64,000 nucleotides of DNA. Source: Nocardia otitidiscaviarum NBRC 14405 (lineage in GTDB: Bacteria; Actinomycetota; Actinomycetes; Mycobacteriales; Mycobacteriaceae). The position numbers and the translations under genes are program-made. Of the stretch, positions 54,043 through 61,787 are shown piece by piece; the stretch's first letter is position 1; each line of letters starts with the position of its first letter. Under the pieces are notes generated by a model. It ran no database searches. It worked only from the letters and a program-made list of their open reading frames with translations, and was not told the origin of the DNA. The DNA lies in contig NZ_BAGD01000027.1 in NCBI RefSeq assembly GCF_000308635.1, positions 41,378 to 105,377 on the forward strand, written 5' to 3'.

Positions 54043-54624
54043 ATGACCGTAGAGCCGCTGCCCGACTGGGTGAACCCGCCAGGGGGTTACACCGTCGAGG
54101 AGTTCTTGCGGTTGCGTGACCTGCCTCGGCACACCGAACTGATCGACGGGGGGCTTGTCTTCGTGAGTCCGCAGGAGAAGTGGCACGGTCGTGTCATCAC
54201 ACTTTTCCAGCGCGAGCTCGACCTACAAGCGCCACCCGAACTGCGGGCAGAGCGGGAGATGGCGGTGAAGCTGGGTAAGCGACAGATGCCGGAACCCGAT
54301 GTCGTCGTGGTGACGAAGGACGCCTACGACCGCGATGACCCGTCGACGTACTATTTCGCCGAGGACGTAGTTCTGGCGGTGGAGGCGGTTTCGCCGGATT
54401 CGGTGGAGCGAGACAGGGAGACGAAGCCGGGTAAGTACGCGAAGGCCAAGATCCCGTACTACTGGCGCATCGAGCGTCGTGCCGATGAAACCGTCGTCTA
54501 CACCTATGAAATCGATCCGCTGACCAGCGGCTATGTGCCTACCGGCATATTCAGCAACAGGTTGCGGCTTGCGGTGCCCTATCCGGTGGACATCGACCTG
54601 ACCGCAGTGCTCGGACGCCGATGA
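54043..54624 (+). CDS. Uma2 family endonuclease
   Basis: This 193-aa protein of the Uma2 (DUF820) family has a restriction-endonuclease-like PD-(D/E)xK core: TVEEFLRLRDLPRHTELIDG, then MPEPDVVVVTKDAYD, VVLAVEAVSPDSVERDRETK and KYAKAKIPYYWRIE, holding the conserved Asp, Glu and Lys. Uma2 proteins are numerous in some bacteria; targets are mostly unknown. TACGCT is 6 nt before ATG 54043, predicting a leaderless message separate from the structured RNA upstream. The frame could begin at 53968 but that would overlap the hairpins. Confidence 0.8.
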   Translation: MTVEPLPDWVNPPGGYTVEEFLRLRDLPRHTELIDGGLVFVSPQEKWHGRVITLFQRELDLQAPPELRAEREMAVKLGKRQMPEPDVVVVTKDAYDRDDPSTYYFAEDVVLAVEAVSPDSVERDRETKPGKYAKAKIPYYWRIERRADETVVYTYEIDPLTSGYVPTGIFSNRLRLAVPYPVDIDLTAVLGRR

Positions 54625-54667
54625 CGCGGCAGCCCGGACCGAGGCAGTAGTCCGGGCTGGTTTCGGA

Positions 54668-55360
54668 TCAGCCGATGTAGCGCTGGAGGCGGGCCGAGAG
54701 GCGGGGTTCCAGCGCACCGTCGGCGGAAATGCGCTCTTCCACGTAGCCCAGGTCGCCGCCTTCGACGATGCCGTAGAGGCGCTTGGCCCCGCCGACCACG
54801 ATGCCGGACTGGCTGCGGATCACCACGTCGGTGGCGAGTTCCCAGGACGACTGGGTGAGGGCCTGGCCGTAGAACAGTTCGACGATGCCGGACGAGTGGG
54901 TGAGCAGCAGCTCCAGCACCTCGTCGTCGCCGTCGATGCCGACCCGCCAGAAACCGCTCTCGCGCAGATCGGGGCCGTTGTAGGAGCCGTCCTCGCCGAT
55001 GACCCAGGAGCGGGCCTCCCAGGTGAGGTAGTCGCCGCCGTCGTGGGAGACCACGATCTGCTGGCCGAAGCGGTAGTCGCCGGTTTCGGGGTCGTTGCCC
55101 TCGCCCTCGCCGCGCCACACGCCGACCAGCGGCAGCAGCGCGAGCATGGAGGAACTCAGGTCGGGACCCTGACGCAGATTGGCGGTGTCCTCCGGCAGCG
55201 GGAGACCGGAGAGCGAGGGGATGTTCAGGCCGCCGGTGGACTTCGCCTTCTCGGCAGCCTCGGCCACGGCCTGATCACCACTGCGCCGGGCAGTGGCGGA
55301 TTCCGGCACGAAACCGTTCGACGCGCCGTTGTCGGTGTTCTCGCTCGCCGACTCTGTCAC
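54668..55360 (-). CDS. nitrobindin/FABP-like beta-barrel protein
   Basis: This 230-aa protein has an N-terminal helical extension of about 65 residues and a nitrobindin beta-barrel: [39 protein letters not shown] and the C-terminal SARLQRYIG. Nitrobindins bind haem and can isomerise peroxynitrite to nitrate. In this family the axial haem ligand is a His just before the final Leu-Ser-Ala-Arg-Leu strand; here the residue is Arg (EPRLSARL, codon CGC), so haem binding may be lost or changed. The position matches Rv0813c of M. tuberculosis. GTG 55360 overlaps the 31-aa gene upstream (GTGA). Confidence 0.82.
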   Translation of the reverse strand: MTESASENTDNGASNGFVPESATARRSGDQAVAEAAEKAKSTGGLNIPSLSGLPLPEDTANLRQGPDLSSSMLALLPLVGVWRGEGEGNDPETGDYRFGQQIVVSHDGGDYLTWEARSWVIGEDGSYNGPDLRESGFWRVGIDGDDEVLELLLTHSSGIVELFYGQALTQSSWELATDVVIRSQSGIVVGGAKRLYGIVEGGDLGYVEERISADGALEPRLSARLQRYIG

Positions 55361-55452
55361 GACTCGGTGAACAGCCGGTAGAGGACGTACAGACCGAACC
55401 ACGCGATCAGCACGGAGACGAGAACCAGCAAAATCTCGAAGGCAAGCACCAC
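55357..55452 (-). CDS. 31-aa single-pass membrane peptide
   Basis: This peptide reads [20 protein letters not shown] then [11 protein letters not shown], a single hydrophobic helix with a Glu near its start and a Lys-free tail. It overlaps the nitrobindin start by 4 nt, so it is surely translated with it. TAGACT (55461-55466 on the minus strand) is 8 nt before GTG 55452, so the message should be leaderless and this peptide is the first product. It is shorter than most gene callers accept. No family was recognised. Confidence 0.6.
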   Translation of the reverse strand: MVLAFEILLVLVSVLIAWFGLYVLYRLFTES

Positions 55453-55489
55453 GATTGCGGAGTCTAGTGGCACCGTATTTCGGATGCGA

Positions 55490-55524
55490 AAACGGCCCCG
55501 GGAAAACGATTCCCGGGGCCGTTT
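55490..55524 (-). terminator. terminator after the sulfur operon
   Basis: AAACGGCCCCGGGAA (55490-55504) and TTCCCGGGGCCGTTT (55510-55524) form a perfect 15-bp stem with a 5-nt loop. On the minus strand it is followed by TTTTCG, and it ends the sseC transcript. Confidence 0.85.
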
Positions 55525-55561
55525 CCACGATCCCTCACCCCTGAACAGGGTGATCGGTGAG

Positions 55562-55867
55562 TTACTTGGCGACGACGACATCCAGCTCGTGGATGCCCGC
55601 ACCCTCCGGCTTCACCTCGGCCGAACCATTGCCGGACGACGACAGCGCCCGCACGGTCCACGCGCCGGGCGCGGCGAAGAAACGGAAGTCACCGGTGCCG
55701 GAGGCCACGACCTCGGCGGTGAAGTCACCGTTGCCGTCCAGCAGGCGCACGAACGCGCCGCCGACGGTCTGGCCGTCGGCGGTCAGGACGCGGCCGGTGA
55801 TGACCGTCTCCTTCTCCACGTCGACGCCCGCGGGAATGGCCTGACCCTGGGTAGGTGCTGCACACAT
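55562..55867 (-). CDS. DUF1416 domain-containing protein, SseC-like
   Basis: This 101-aa protein starts MCAAPTQGQAIPAGVDVEKE and has a transthyretin-like beta fold (VITGRVLTADGQTVGGAFVR, GDFRFFAAPGAWTVRAL). It is the small actinobacterial protein named SseC that lies directly beside the thiosulfate sulfurtransferase. The function is unproven; a sulfur-metabolism link comes from the conserved pairing. It begins 5 bp after the sulfurtransferase stop, matching Rv0814c-Rv0815c, and is the last gene before the hairpin. Confidence 0.85.
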   Translation of the reverse strand: MCAAPTQGQAIPAGVDVEKETVITGRVLTADGQTVGGAFVRLLDGNGDFTAEVVASGTGDFRFFAAPGAWTVRALSSSGNGSAEVKPEGAGIHELDVVVAK

Positions 55868-55872
55868 ACTGA

Positions 55873-56706
55873 TTACGCTCCCAACTCGATCGGTGCACCG
55901 ACGAGGGAGCCGTACTCGGTCCAGCTCCCGTCGTAGTTCTTGACGTTCTTGTGGCCCAGCAGCTCCTGCAGCACGAACCAGGTGTGCGAGGACCGCTCAC
56001 CGATGCGGCAGTAGGCGATGGTCTCCTTCTCACCGTCCAGGCCCGCTTCCTTGTAGAGCTCGGCCAGCTCGGCGTCGCTCTTGAAGGTGCCGTCCTCGTT
56101 CGCGGCCTTGGACCACGGGACGTTGATGGCGGTCGGGACGTGGCCCGGACGCTGCGACTGCTCCTGCGGCAGGTGCGCGGGGGCCAGGATCTTGCCGGAG
56201 AACTCGTCGGGCGAACGCACGTCGACCAGGTTCTTGGTGCCGATGGCGTTGATGACCTCGTCGCGGAAGGCGCGGATGGACAGGTCCTGCTCACCGGCCT
56301 TGTACGAGGTGGCCGGGCGGTTCACGGCGTCGCGGGACAGCGGGCGGCCGTCGAGCTCCCACTTCTTGCGGCCACCGTCGAGCAGCTTCACGTCCTGGTG
56401 GCCGTAGAGCTTGAAGTACCAGTAGGCGTAGGCGGCGAACCAGTTGTTGTTGCCGCCGTAGAGCACCACGGTGTCCTCGTTGGCGATACCGCGCGCCGAC
56501 AGCAGATCGGAGAACTGCTCCCGGTTCACGAAGTCGCGACGGACCTGATCCTGCAGGTCGGTCTTCCAGTCCAGCTTGACGGCGCCCTCGATGTGGCCCG
56601 TGTCGTAGGCGGAGGCGTCTTCGTCGACCTCGACGAGGACGACGCCCGGGGCGTTGAGGTTCTCTTCGACCCAGTCAGCGGAGACCAGGACATCGGAGCG
56701 AGCCAT
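55873..56706 (-). CDS. cysA: thiosulfate sulfurtransferase (rhodanese)
   Basis: This 277-aa protein has two rhodanese domains, the second carrying the active Cys in IAYCRIGERSSHTWFVLQEL. The first domain has VVLYGGNNNWFAAYAYWYFK and is catalytically inactive, as usual. The enzyme moves sulfur from thiosulfate to an acceptor such as cyanide, a thiol or a thioredoxin. It is the third member of the sulfur operon (leader peptide, DUF4395 protein, this gene, SseC), 27 bp after the DUF4395 gene. The mycobacterial equivalent is cysA2 (Rv0815c). Confidence 0.88.
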   Translation of the reverse strand: MARSDVLVSADWVEENLNAPGVVLVEVDEDASAYDTGHIEGAVKLDWKTDLQDQVRRDFVNREQFSDLLSARGIANEDTVVLYGGNNNWFAAYAYWYFKLYGHQDVKLLDGGRKKWELDGRPLSRDAVNRPATSYKAGEQDLSIRAFRDEVINAIGTKNLVDVRSPDEFSGKILAPAHLPQEQSQRPGHVPTAINVPWSKAANEDGTFKSDAELAELYKEAGLDGEKETIAYCRIGERSSHTWFVLQELLGHKNVKNYDGSWTEYGSLVGAPIELGA

Positions 56707-56733
56707 GTTGTTCCTTTCAGATGTTTGCCGGGG

Positions 56734-57246
56734 TCAGGCGGTGGGATGGGGGTTGGTCGCCGCGGCCTTGGGGACCAGCCGGGAGACGAGGGGGTAGAGC
56801 TTGCAGCCCAGGCAGACGCCGAACGCCGCGTTGAGAAACGCTGCGAACAGCGCGAAACCGGTGAAAACCGCACCGGCGACGGGGGTCGAGGCGGCGAACC
56901 CGATGACGCCGAGGACAGCGAAGATCAGGCCCACCAGTTGGGCGAACCGCAGTGGCGCAACGGGTTCCACGGCGGGGGCCGGGCCGATGCGGGGCAGCAC
57001 CAGGTTCTTGTAGAGCAGACCGTAGGGGCTACCACTCGGGCCGCGCAGGGCGCCGAGTGCGAAGACCACGGCCTGGGCGGCCAGCAGGATGCCGGCCGCG
57101 AGCGGGGAGAAGGCGGAGAGGATCAGGGTCAGCACCAGGACGGCGGTGGTGATCCAGGCAGCGAAACGGGGGCCGCGGACATCGACCTGACCGGAAGGAA
57201 TTCGAGTACCGACCGGTTGGAGGTTGGGGGTAGTTGTATGCGACAT
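56734..57246 (-). CDS. DUF4395 membrane protein
   Basis: This 170-aa protein has four membrane helices (FAAWITTAVLVLTLILSAFS, ILLAAQAVVFALGAL, FAQLVGLIFAVLGVIGFAA, AVFTGFALFAAFLNAAFGVC) and the end CLGCKLYPLVSRL, with a Cys pair at the membrane face that could act in thiol or sulfur chemistry. DUF4395 proteins are often next to sulfurtransferase or thioredoxin genes. It heads the operon after the polycysteine leader. AGGAG precedes ATG 57246 and could be sequestered by the leader structure. Confidence 0.78.
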   Translation of the reverse strand: MSHTTTPNLQPVGTRIPSGQVDVRGPRFAAWITTAVLVLTLILSAFSPLAAGILLAAQAVVFALGALRGPSGSPYGLLYKNLVLPRIGPAPAVEPVAPLRFAQLVGLIFAVLGVIGFAASTPVAGAVFTGFALFAAFLNAAFGVCLGCKLYPLVSRLVPKAAATNPHPTA

Positions 57247-57327
57247 ATCAGTGCTCCTGCGCGGAAAGAGGATTCGGTTGGCCAGAGCGCCGGAGGATGC
57301 GGACATCACTCGTACGGCGGGTCAATC

Positions 57328-57363
57328 CCGGTCGGCGACAGAAGGATTCGAAAGGCCGACCGG
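57328..57363 (-). promoter_or_regulatory. attenuator-type hairpin directly after the leader ORF
   Basis: CCGGTCGGC (57328-57336) and GCCGACCGG (57355-57363) form a 9-bp stem starting at the base after the leader stop codon. A ribosome finishing or stalling on the Cys codons would decide whether it forms. The downstream CCTCC/GGAG pairing near the DUF4395 start may be the output. The mechanism is inferred from position. Confidence 0.5.
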
Positions 57364-57450
57364 CTAGCGGCACAGGCAGCAACAACCACCGAGGCGGCAC
57401 AGATCTACCGTGCGGCGTCGGGTGAGCATCAGCTCGCGGTTGGATTGCAC
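57364..57450 (-). CDS. polycysteine leader peptide (28 codons, leaderless)
   Basis: From GTG 57450 the frame codes MQSNRELMLTRRRTVDLCRL and GGCCCLCR then TAG, with Cys at 18, 23, 24, 25 and 27. TAAACT (57458-57463 on the minus strand) is exactly 7 nt upstream, so ribosomes load at the mRNA 5' end. Leaderless ORFs with a Cys run before the cysA2-sseC genes are known in mycobacteria, where stalling for lack of charged tRNA-Cys increases expression of the operon. This copy shows the same layout: leader, hairpin, then sulfur genes. The gene is far below normal size limits but the combined evidence is strong. Confidence 0.8.
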   Translation of the reverse strand: MQSNRELMLTRRRTVDLCRLGGCCCLCR

Positions 57451-57506
57451 GATTCGGAGTTTACCCGGTTTTCGGGGGAAATTGGACCCGGGGTCCGTAA
57501 TGCTGG

Positions 57507-57962
57507 TCACTCTTCGGCATTTGCCCTGGTTAGCGGGGCCAGGGTGGAGCGCAGATCGGCGGCTTTCGGTACGCCCGAGATCCGGAAGCGCTCACGGCCG
57601 TCGGCGTCGAAGACGAATGTGGTCGGCAGCGACAGCACCGACAGCTCCTTGGCCAGCGCCGGATCGGCGTCGATATCGATCTCCAGATCCAGCGGCGGGG
57701 CCGGGGCGTCGGCGAACTCGGCGACGGTGCCCGCCACCACCCGCCGCACCGCCGCACACGGGCCGCACCAGTCGGCCGAGAAGTGCAGCACCGCAGGCCG
57801 ATTCGCGACCAGTCCGGCGGCAGCAAGCAGTTCGCGGCGCGGTGACGTGGCATCCGGCTGCGCCGCGGCGCTGGCCCGAACCCGACCCTCGTTGCGCCGC
57901 AGCAGAATTCCCACTGCGACAGCGGCGGCCACGGCGGCGGCGAGGACGGCGAGCTCGATCAT
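57507..57962 (-). CDS. thioredoxin-domain protein ThiX-like
   Basis: This 151-aa protein has an N-terminal hydrophobic helix (ELAVLAAAVAAAVAVGILLR) and a thioredoxin domain with the redox pair in DWCGPCAAVRRVV, a cis-Pro loop at SLPTTFVFDADG. It is probably membrane-bound with the thioredoxin domain inside or outside depending on the anchor. It overlaps the LmeA-like gene upstream by 4 nt. The order lmeA-thiX-cysA-sseC matches Rv0817c-Rv0814c, with DUF4395 added here. A role in reducing sulfurtransferase or envelope thiols is inference. Confidence 0.82.
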   Translation of the reverse strand: MIELAVLAAAVAAAVAVGILLRRNEGRVRASAAAQPDATSPRRELLAAAGLVANRPAVLHFSADWCGPCAAVRRVVAGTVAEFADAPAPPLDLEIDIDADPALAKELSVLSLPTTFVFDADGRERFRISGVPKAADLRSTLAPLTRANAEE

Positions 57963-58786
57963 TGCTGCCGCTGCAGATGGTCCAGGTCGATGGTGACGTC
58001 GCGGCCGCGGCCCTCGACCACGATCTGCCCGCCGACCGCCTCGACCTTGGTGGGGCGGATGCCGAACGGCAGATCACGGGTGTCGATGGTGCGGGTGAAC
58101 CAGCCCAGAATCATCTCGGTCGGCACCGCGGGCAGCACCGCCACGGGCGTCGCGGTGGCCTCCTCACCGTGATAGATCTCGGTCGCCACGATCTGGATCT
58201 GGCCGTCGGCATCCAGCCGCAGATCGGCGAGCACACTCACCAGCTGACCCTTCTCGGTGCTGGACGAGCCGGGCGGGGTGTCGACGCGCGGCGGCACGGT
58301 GCCGGTGAGGATGATCGCCCCGGACGTGGTCATGCCGGTGCCGCCGGAACCGCCGGAACCGTCCGACTTGTCGGCGGGCGGGCCGAACACCTGCAGGTCC
58401 GGAATGCGGAACAGCCGCCCCAGCTCGATGGGCTCGATATGCATGCTGGCCTGCACCTCGTCCACCGGCACCATGCGCACCCGGCCGTCGGCCAGATCAC
58501 TCAGCGGCAGCCGCACCCCGTACAGATTCGATTCGATCTGGATCTCGCCCGGAATATCCGGCCGCCGGGCCCGCGCCCGGATATAGATGTCGTCGTAGGT
58601 CCCGTCCACCGCCTGCGCCACGAACGGAAACCCGCGAAAGGTCACCTCCGGGTCCGCGCTCAGGTCCGAGCCTTCGCGCAGCAGCCGCGACACCCGGTAC
58701 TCGGAGTAGGCAGCCGTCCCGAAATCGAGCACGACCGCCAGCCCCGCCAGGCAGAGCAGCCCGATGATCACCCTGCGGAAACTCAT
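57959..58786 (-). CDS. LmeA-like DUF2993 lipoprotein/lipid-binding protein
   Basis: This 275-aa protein has an N-terminal anchor or signal (RRVIIGLLCLAGLAVVLDFG) and a DUF2993 domain of alternating strands: ADPEVTFRGFPFVAQAV, GTYDDIYIRARARRPDIPG, VDEVQASMHIEPIELGRL. A Gly/Ser-rich insertion lies near residue 150. The mycobacterial LmeA (Rv0817c) binds phosphatidylinositol and is needed for mannan elongation of lipomannan in the periplasm. The same place next to thiX makes orthology likely. TAGGGT is 7 nt before ATG 58786 (leaderless). The palindromic repeats lie just upstream. Confidence 0.8.
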   Translation of the reverse strand: MSFRRVIIGLLCLAGLAVVLDFGTAAYSEYRVSRLLREGSDLSADPEVTFRGFPFVAQAVDGTYDDIYIRARARRPDIPGEIQIESNLYGVRLPLSDLADGRVRMVPVDEVQASMHIEPIELGRLFRIPDLQVFGPPADKSDGSGGSGGTGMTTSGAIILTGTVPPRVDTPPGSSSTEKGQLVSVLADLRLDADGQIQIVATEIYHGEEATATPVAVLPAVPTEMILGWFTRTIDTRDLPFGIRPTKVEAVGGQIVVEGRGRDVTIDLDHLQRQQ

Positions 58787-58835
58787 GACAGGCACCCTAC
58801 TGTGTTGAATTTGCCCTCCGCTTCGCTCCGGGCGG

Positions 58836-58932
58836 GGTTCGCGGCGCTGGAGGTCCCGGTTCTTCCCTCCCTCCGCTCCCCCGCTTCGCTCCTCCGCTCC
58901 ACTCAGTCCAGAACCGGGACGCGCCGCGAACC
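58836..58932. repeat. 97-bp palindromic interspersed repeat, copy 2
   Basis: The left arm is GGTTCGCGGCGC (58836-58847), bulge TGGAG, and GTCCCGGTTCT (58853-58863). The right arm is AGAACCGGGAC (58910-58920) and GCGCCGCGAACC (58921-58932). It has the same 97-bp size and design as 19059-19155. Where that copy has T-A in the inner stem, this one has C-G, so pairing is kept. Confidence 0.85.
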
Positions 58933-58991
58933 CAGGAGGGTGGCGCTTTGTGCTGCGGGAGTGGCTGGACGGGTGGTGAGCCCGCGGGTGA

Positions 58992-59067
58992 CGGTCCTTC
59001 CCTCGCTTCGCTTCCCCGGTTCGCTCCTCCGCTCTGGTCAGTCCAGAATCGGGATGCGCCGCGAACC
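58992..59067. repeat. partial third copy of the palindromic repeat
   Basis: The loop and right arm are recognisable (AGAATCGGGATGCGCCGCGA onward, ending 59067), but the left arm has decayed. It follows copy 2 in the same orientation after about 60 bp. The rest of the 479-bp gap between lmeA and glnR holds no other feature beyond the glnR ribosome site. Confidence 0.65.
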
Positions 59068-59265
59068 GAACGGGGGTGCGCTGGGTGTCGGAGGGGATCG
59101 GGTGCGTTGTGATCTTGGGGTAGCCGGAGTGATCTGGGCGGCTGCTATACGTGGTCACGCGGACATACGCGCTAAGGTATGACGCGACTTACCTGTGATG
59201 ACGCGCATGGCGTCGTGGCGGACGATGAGGTTGCCGCGCACATGCCAGATGGGAGGAGAGCCCCC

Positions 59266-60021
59266 ATGGAGCTGCTCCTGCTGACCTCCGATTCCAATCC
59301 GGAGTCGGTACTGCCGTCGCTGGCGTTGCTGCCCCACCACGTGCGACCCGCGCCGACCGAGGTCGCCTCGCTGCTGGAGGCGGGGTCGGCCGATGTCGCG
59401 CTCGTCGACGCCCGCACCGATCTGGCCGCCGCCCGCGGACTGTGCCGGCTGCTGGGCAGCACCGGCTCCTCGGTGCCGGTGGTGGCGGTGCTGACCGAGG
59501 GCGGACTGGTCGCGGTGAACGCCGACTGGGGGCTGGACGACATCCTGCTGCCCGGCACCGGCCCCGCCGAACTGGACGCGCGGCTGCGGCTGCTGGTGGC
59601 CCGCAACGGCGGCGCGGCCAGCCCGGAGAACACCGGCAAGATCACACTCGGTGAGTTGGTCATCGACGAGGGCACCTACACCGCGCGTCTGCGCGGCCGC
59701 CCGCTCGACCTGACCTACAAGGAATTCGAACTCCTCAAATACCTCGCCCAGCACGCGGGCCGCGTGTTCACCCGCGCCCAGCTGCTGCAGGAGGTGTGGG
59801 GCTACGACTTCTTCGGCGGCACCCGCACCGTCGACGTGCACGTGCGACGACTACGCGCCAAGCTCGGCAGCGAATACGAATCGCTCATCGGCACCGTGCG
59901 CAATGTCGGCTACAAGGCCGTGCGCCCCGCGCGCAGCGCGAACAAGAGCGATGCGGTGACCTTCCCGGATGCCGAGAGCAGCGACGACGAATACGCTCCG
60001 GTGAACGGCACCGTCCAGTAG
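59266..60021 (+). CDS. glnR: nitrogen regulator GlnR, OmpR family
   Basis: This 251-aa OmpR-type regulator has an atypical receiver (residues 1-120, [40 protein letters not shown]) lacking the normal acidic pocket, and a winged-helix output domain ([58 protein letters not shown]). The receiver dimerises without phosphorylation in known GlnR proteins. It controls ammonium assimilation genes and also interacts with phosphate regulation at shared promoters. GGGAGGAGAG precedes ATG 59266. From memory the M. tuberculosis orthologue is Rv0818, also next to mshD. Confidence 0.9.
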   Translation: MELLLLTSDSNPESVLPSLALLPHHVRPAPTEVASLLEAGSADVALVDARTDLAAARGLCRLLGSTGSSVPVVAVLTEGGLVAVNADWGLDDILLPGTGPAELDARLRLLVARNGGAASPENTGKITLGELVIDEGTYTARLRGRPLDLTYKEFELLKYLAQHAGRVFTRAQLLQEVWGYDFFGGTRTVDVHVRRLRAKLGSEYESLIGTVRNVGYKAVRPARSANKSDAVTFPDAESSDDEYAPVNGTVQ

Positions 60022-60569
60022 CTCACGCCGCGCGAAGATATCCGCGCTGCCACAGCGGCCGCGATCCCGACGCCCGCGCAGTGCTGTGCTGATGTCGCCG
60101 CTGTGCCGATGTCACCGGCGGTGCCTATGGCCTACCCGCGGTGCTGTGCCCGACTACGCACGCTGCTGTGTCCGCCCGCGGTGCCGATACTGCCCGCGAT
60201 GCCGACACCCGACGCGATACCGGTCGCGGGTGCGTCACCGGCTGGCCGACGGGGATGCCGATGTCGACCGCCCCTCGAGTTCGGCGAGTGGTGCGGCGCG
60301 GCTTTCTCCGACGCCGTGACGCACGATGTCGCACCGTCCGCGACGGCGGTCCGGTGCGCGGCCGGGGATGATCGGCTGACCTCGCCGTGTTGGACTCCTC
60401 CGGTAGGGCCGATAGCGTGGCCGATCGGGAGCGCGTCGACCGCGGACAGCGGGTGGGACGCGGTCGAGTCGGCCCGCGCTGGGTCGGAACGGAACTCGCC
60501 GACGGTCTCGCTTACCGGCGGCATGGACTGGGAGCCGAAGTCGGCGGCGTCCCGCGATGGGAGGAAGCG
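60022..60569. other. long glnR-mshD gap with degenerate short repeats
   Basis: 548 bp without a supported gene. It is full of degenerate GCCGATG/GCGGTGC-like repeats (about 60075-60260), which keep several frames open on both strands but with no ribosome site or family match. A promoter fits near its end: TTGGAC (60390-60395), 17 bp, TAGCGT (60413-60418), probably for mshD. Confidence 0.5.
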
Positions 60570-61487
60570 GTGGAGGTCGAAGCGCGGCGCATGCGCGAAC
60601 TGGGTTGGACCGACCGGTTGGCCGACGATACCCCCGGGCGGGTGCGCGAGATGCTGGACCGCGCCGCCACCGCCGATGGTGTGGCCCCCGTCTCCGAACA
60701 GGCCGTGCTTTCCCTCACCCGGGACGCCGAGGCGTGGCATCTGCTCGCCCGCGCCGGTGACACGGTGATCGGTTACGCGAATCTGGTTGCCGCGCACGGA
60801 GAGCATCCCGCCATGGCGGAGGTGGCCGTCGATCCGGAGCATCGCGGGCGGGGAGTCGGCGCGGAGCTGGTGACCGCCGCCCTCGATGCGGGCGGCGACG
60901 GCGCGCGGGTGTGGGCGCACGGGAATCTGGCCGCGGCGCGATCGGTCGCGTCCCGGCTGGGCCTGACCGTGGCCCGGGAGCTCTGGCAAATGCGTCGCCC
61001 CCTTGCAAATTCGGAGCTACCGGAGCTGACGGTGCCGGAGGACGTGCTGTTGCGGACCTACGCCGGTCCGTCCGACGACGCCGAGCTCCTGCGCGTCAAC
61101 AATGCCGCGTTCGCCTGGCACCCGGAACAGGGCGGCTGGACCGAACGCGAGATCGCCGCGCGCCGCGACGAACCCTGGTTCGACCCGAAGGGCCTGTTCA
61201 TCGCCGCGGACCCCGCCGATCCGGACCGCATCCTCGGATTCCACTGGACCAAGGTGCATCTCGACGAGGACCCGCGGATCGGCGAGGTCTACGTGGTGGC
61301 CATCGACCCGGCCGCCCAGGGGCGCGGGCTCGGCCGCCTGCTGACCCTGGCCGGACTGCACCATCTGCGCGAGCGCGCCCTGCCCGAGGTGCTCCTCTAC
61401 ACCGAGGCCGACAACACCGCCGCCGTCCACACCTACACCCGCCTCGCCTTCACCCCCGCTCACGTGGACGCCGCCTACGCTCGGTGA
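60570..61487 (+). CDS. mshD: mycothiol synthase
   Basis: This 305-aa protein has two GNAT acetyltransferase domains. It has ADGVAPVSEQAVLSLT, the first Gly-rich acetyl-CoA loop VDPEHRGRGVGAEL, then RTYAGPSDDAELLRVNNAAF, AWHPEQGGWTEREIAARRDE, HWTKVHLDEDPRIGEVYVVA and the second CoA loop AIDPAAQGRGLGRLLTLAG. It acetylates Cys-GlcN-Ins as the last step of mycothiol synthesis. GTG 60570 was chosen because GAGGAAG is 5 nt upstream and the length then matches the family; a longer frame upstream is unsupported. Confidence 0.92.
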   Translation: MEVEARRMRELGWTDRLADDTPGRVREMLDRAATADGVAPVSEQAVLSLTRDAEAWHLLARAGDTVIGYANLVAAHGEHPAMAEVAVDPEHRGRGVGAELVTAALDAGGDGARVWAHGNLAAARSVASRLGLTVARELWQMRRPLANSELPELTVPEDVLLRTYAGPSDDAELLRVNNAAFAWHPEQGGWTEREIAARRDEPWFDPKGLFIAADPADPDRILGFHWTKVHLDEDPRIGEVYVVAIDPAAQGRGLGRLLTLAGLHHLRERALPEVLLYTEADNTAAVHTYTRLAFTPAHVDAAYAR

Positions 61488-61613
61488 CTTCCATCCCAGT
61501 GTTTTCGGTCACGGTCCGGCAACCGTCCGACCGGGCGGCTACTGCGTGGCTATCCAGTCACCCCGCTAATCTGCGGCTAATGTCACACCTATCGGCCGAG
61601 ATCGCACGAGGTT

Positions 61614-61635
61614 GTTCACCTTGCGTTCACCCGCC
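61614..61635 (+). promoter_or_regulatory. PHO-box-like direct repeat upstream of pstS
   Basis: GTTCACC occurs at 61614-61620 and again at 61625-61631, an exact 11-bp period. This is the form of the actinobacterial PHO box bound by PhoP or RegX3 under phosphate limitation. It lies 174 bp before the pstS start. The rest of the 300-bp gap holds the palindrome at 61653-61684. Confidence 0.65.
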
Positions 61636-61652
61636 CAGGTCCAACTGTCTAC

Positions 61653-61684
61653 GTACCGCCCCTACGTTGCTATGTGGGCGGTAC
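61653..61684. promoter_or_regulatory. 9-bp inverted repeat upstream of pstS
   Basis: GTACCGCCC (61653-61661) and GGGCGGTAC (61676-61684) are perfectly complementary with a 14-nt spacer, between the PHO-box-like repeat and the start. It may be an operator or an early leader structure. Confidence 0.4.
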
Positions 61685-61787
61685 CAGGCTGCCCGGTGCG
61701 CGAGTTCGCAGCGAACAGCCACCAATATGCGCCCGTCCGGCCGTTGAGGGGTCGGGCGTGCAGAACGATGATTCCCGGAGGAATTAG

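Noticed and set aside
60103..60768. Open frames on both strands in the glnR-mshD gap
   Set aside because: Cys/Pro/Arg-rich or Ala/Gly-rich sequence built from degenerate repeats, no start site, and partly overlapping mshD.
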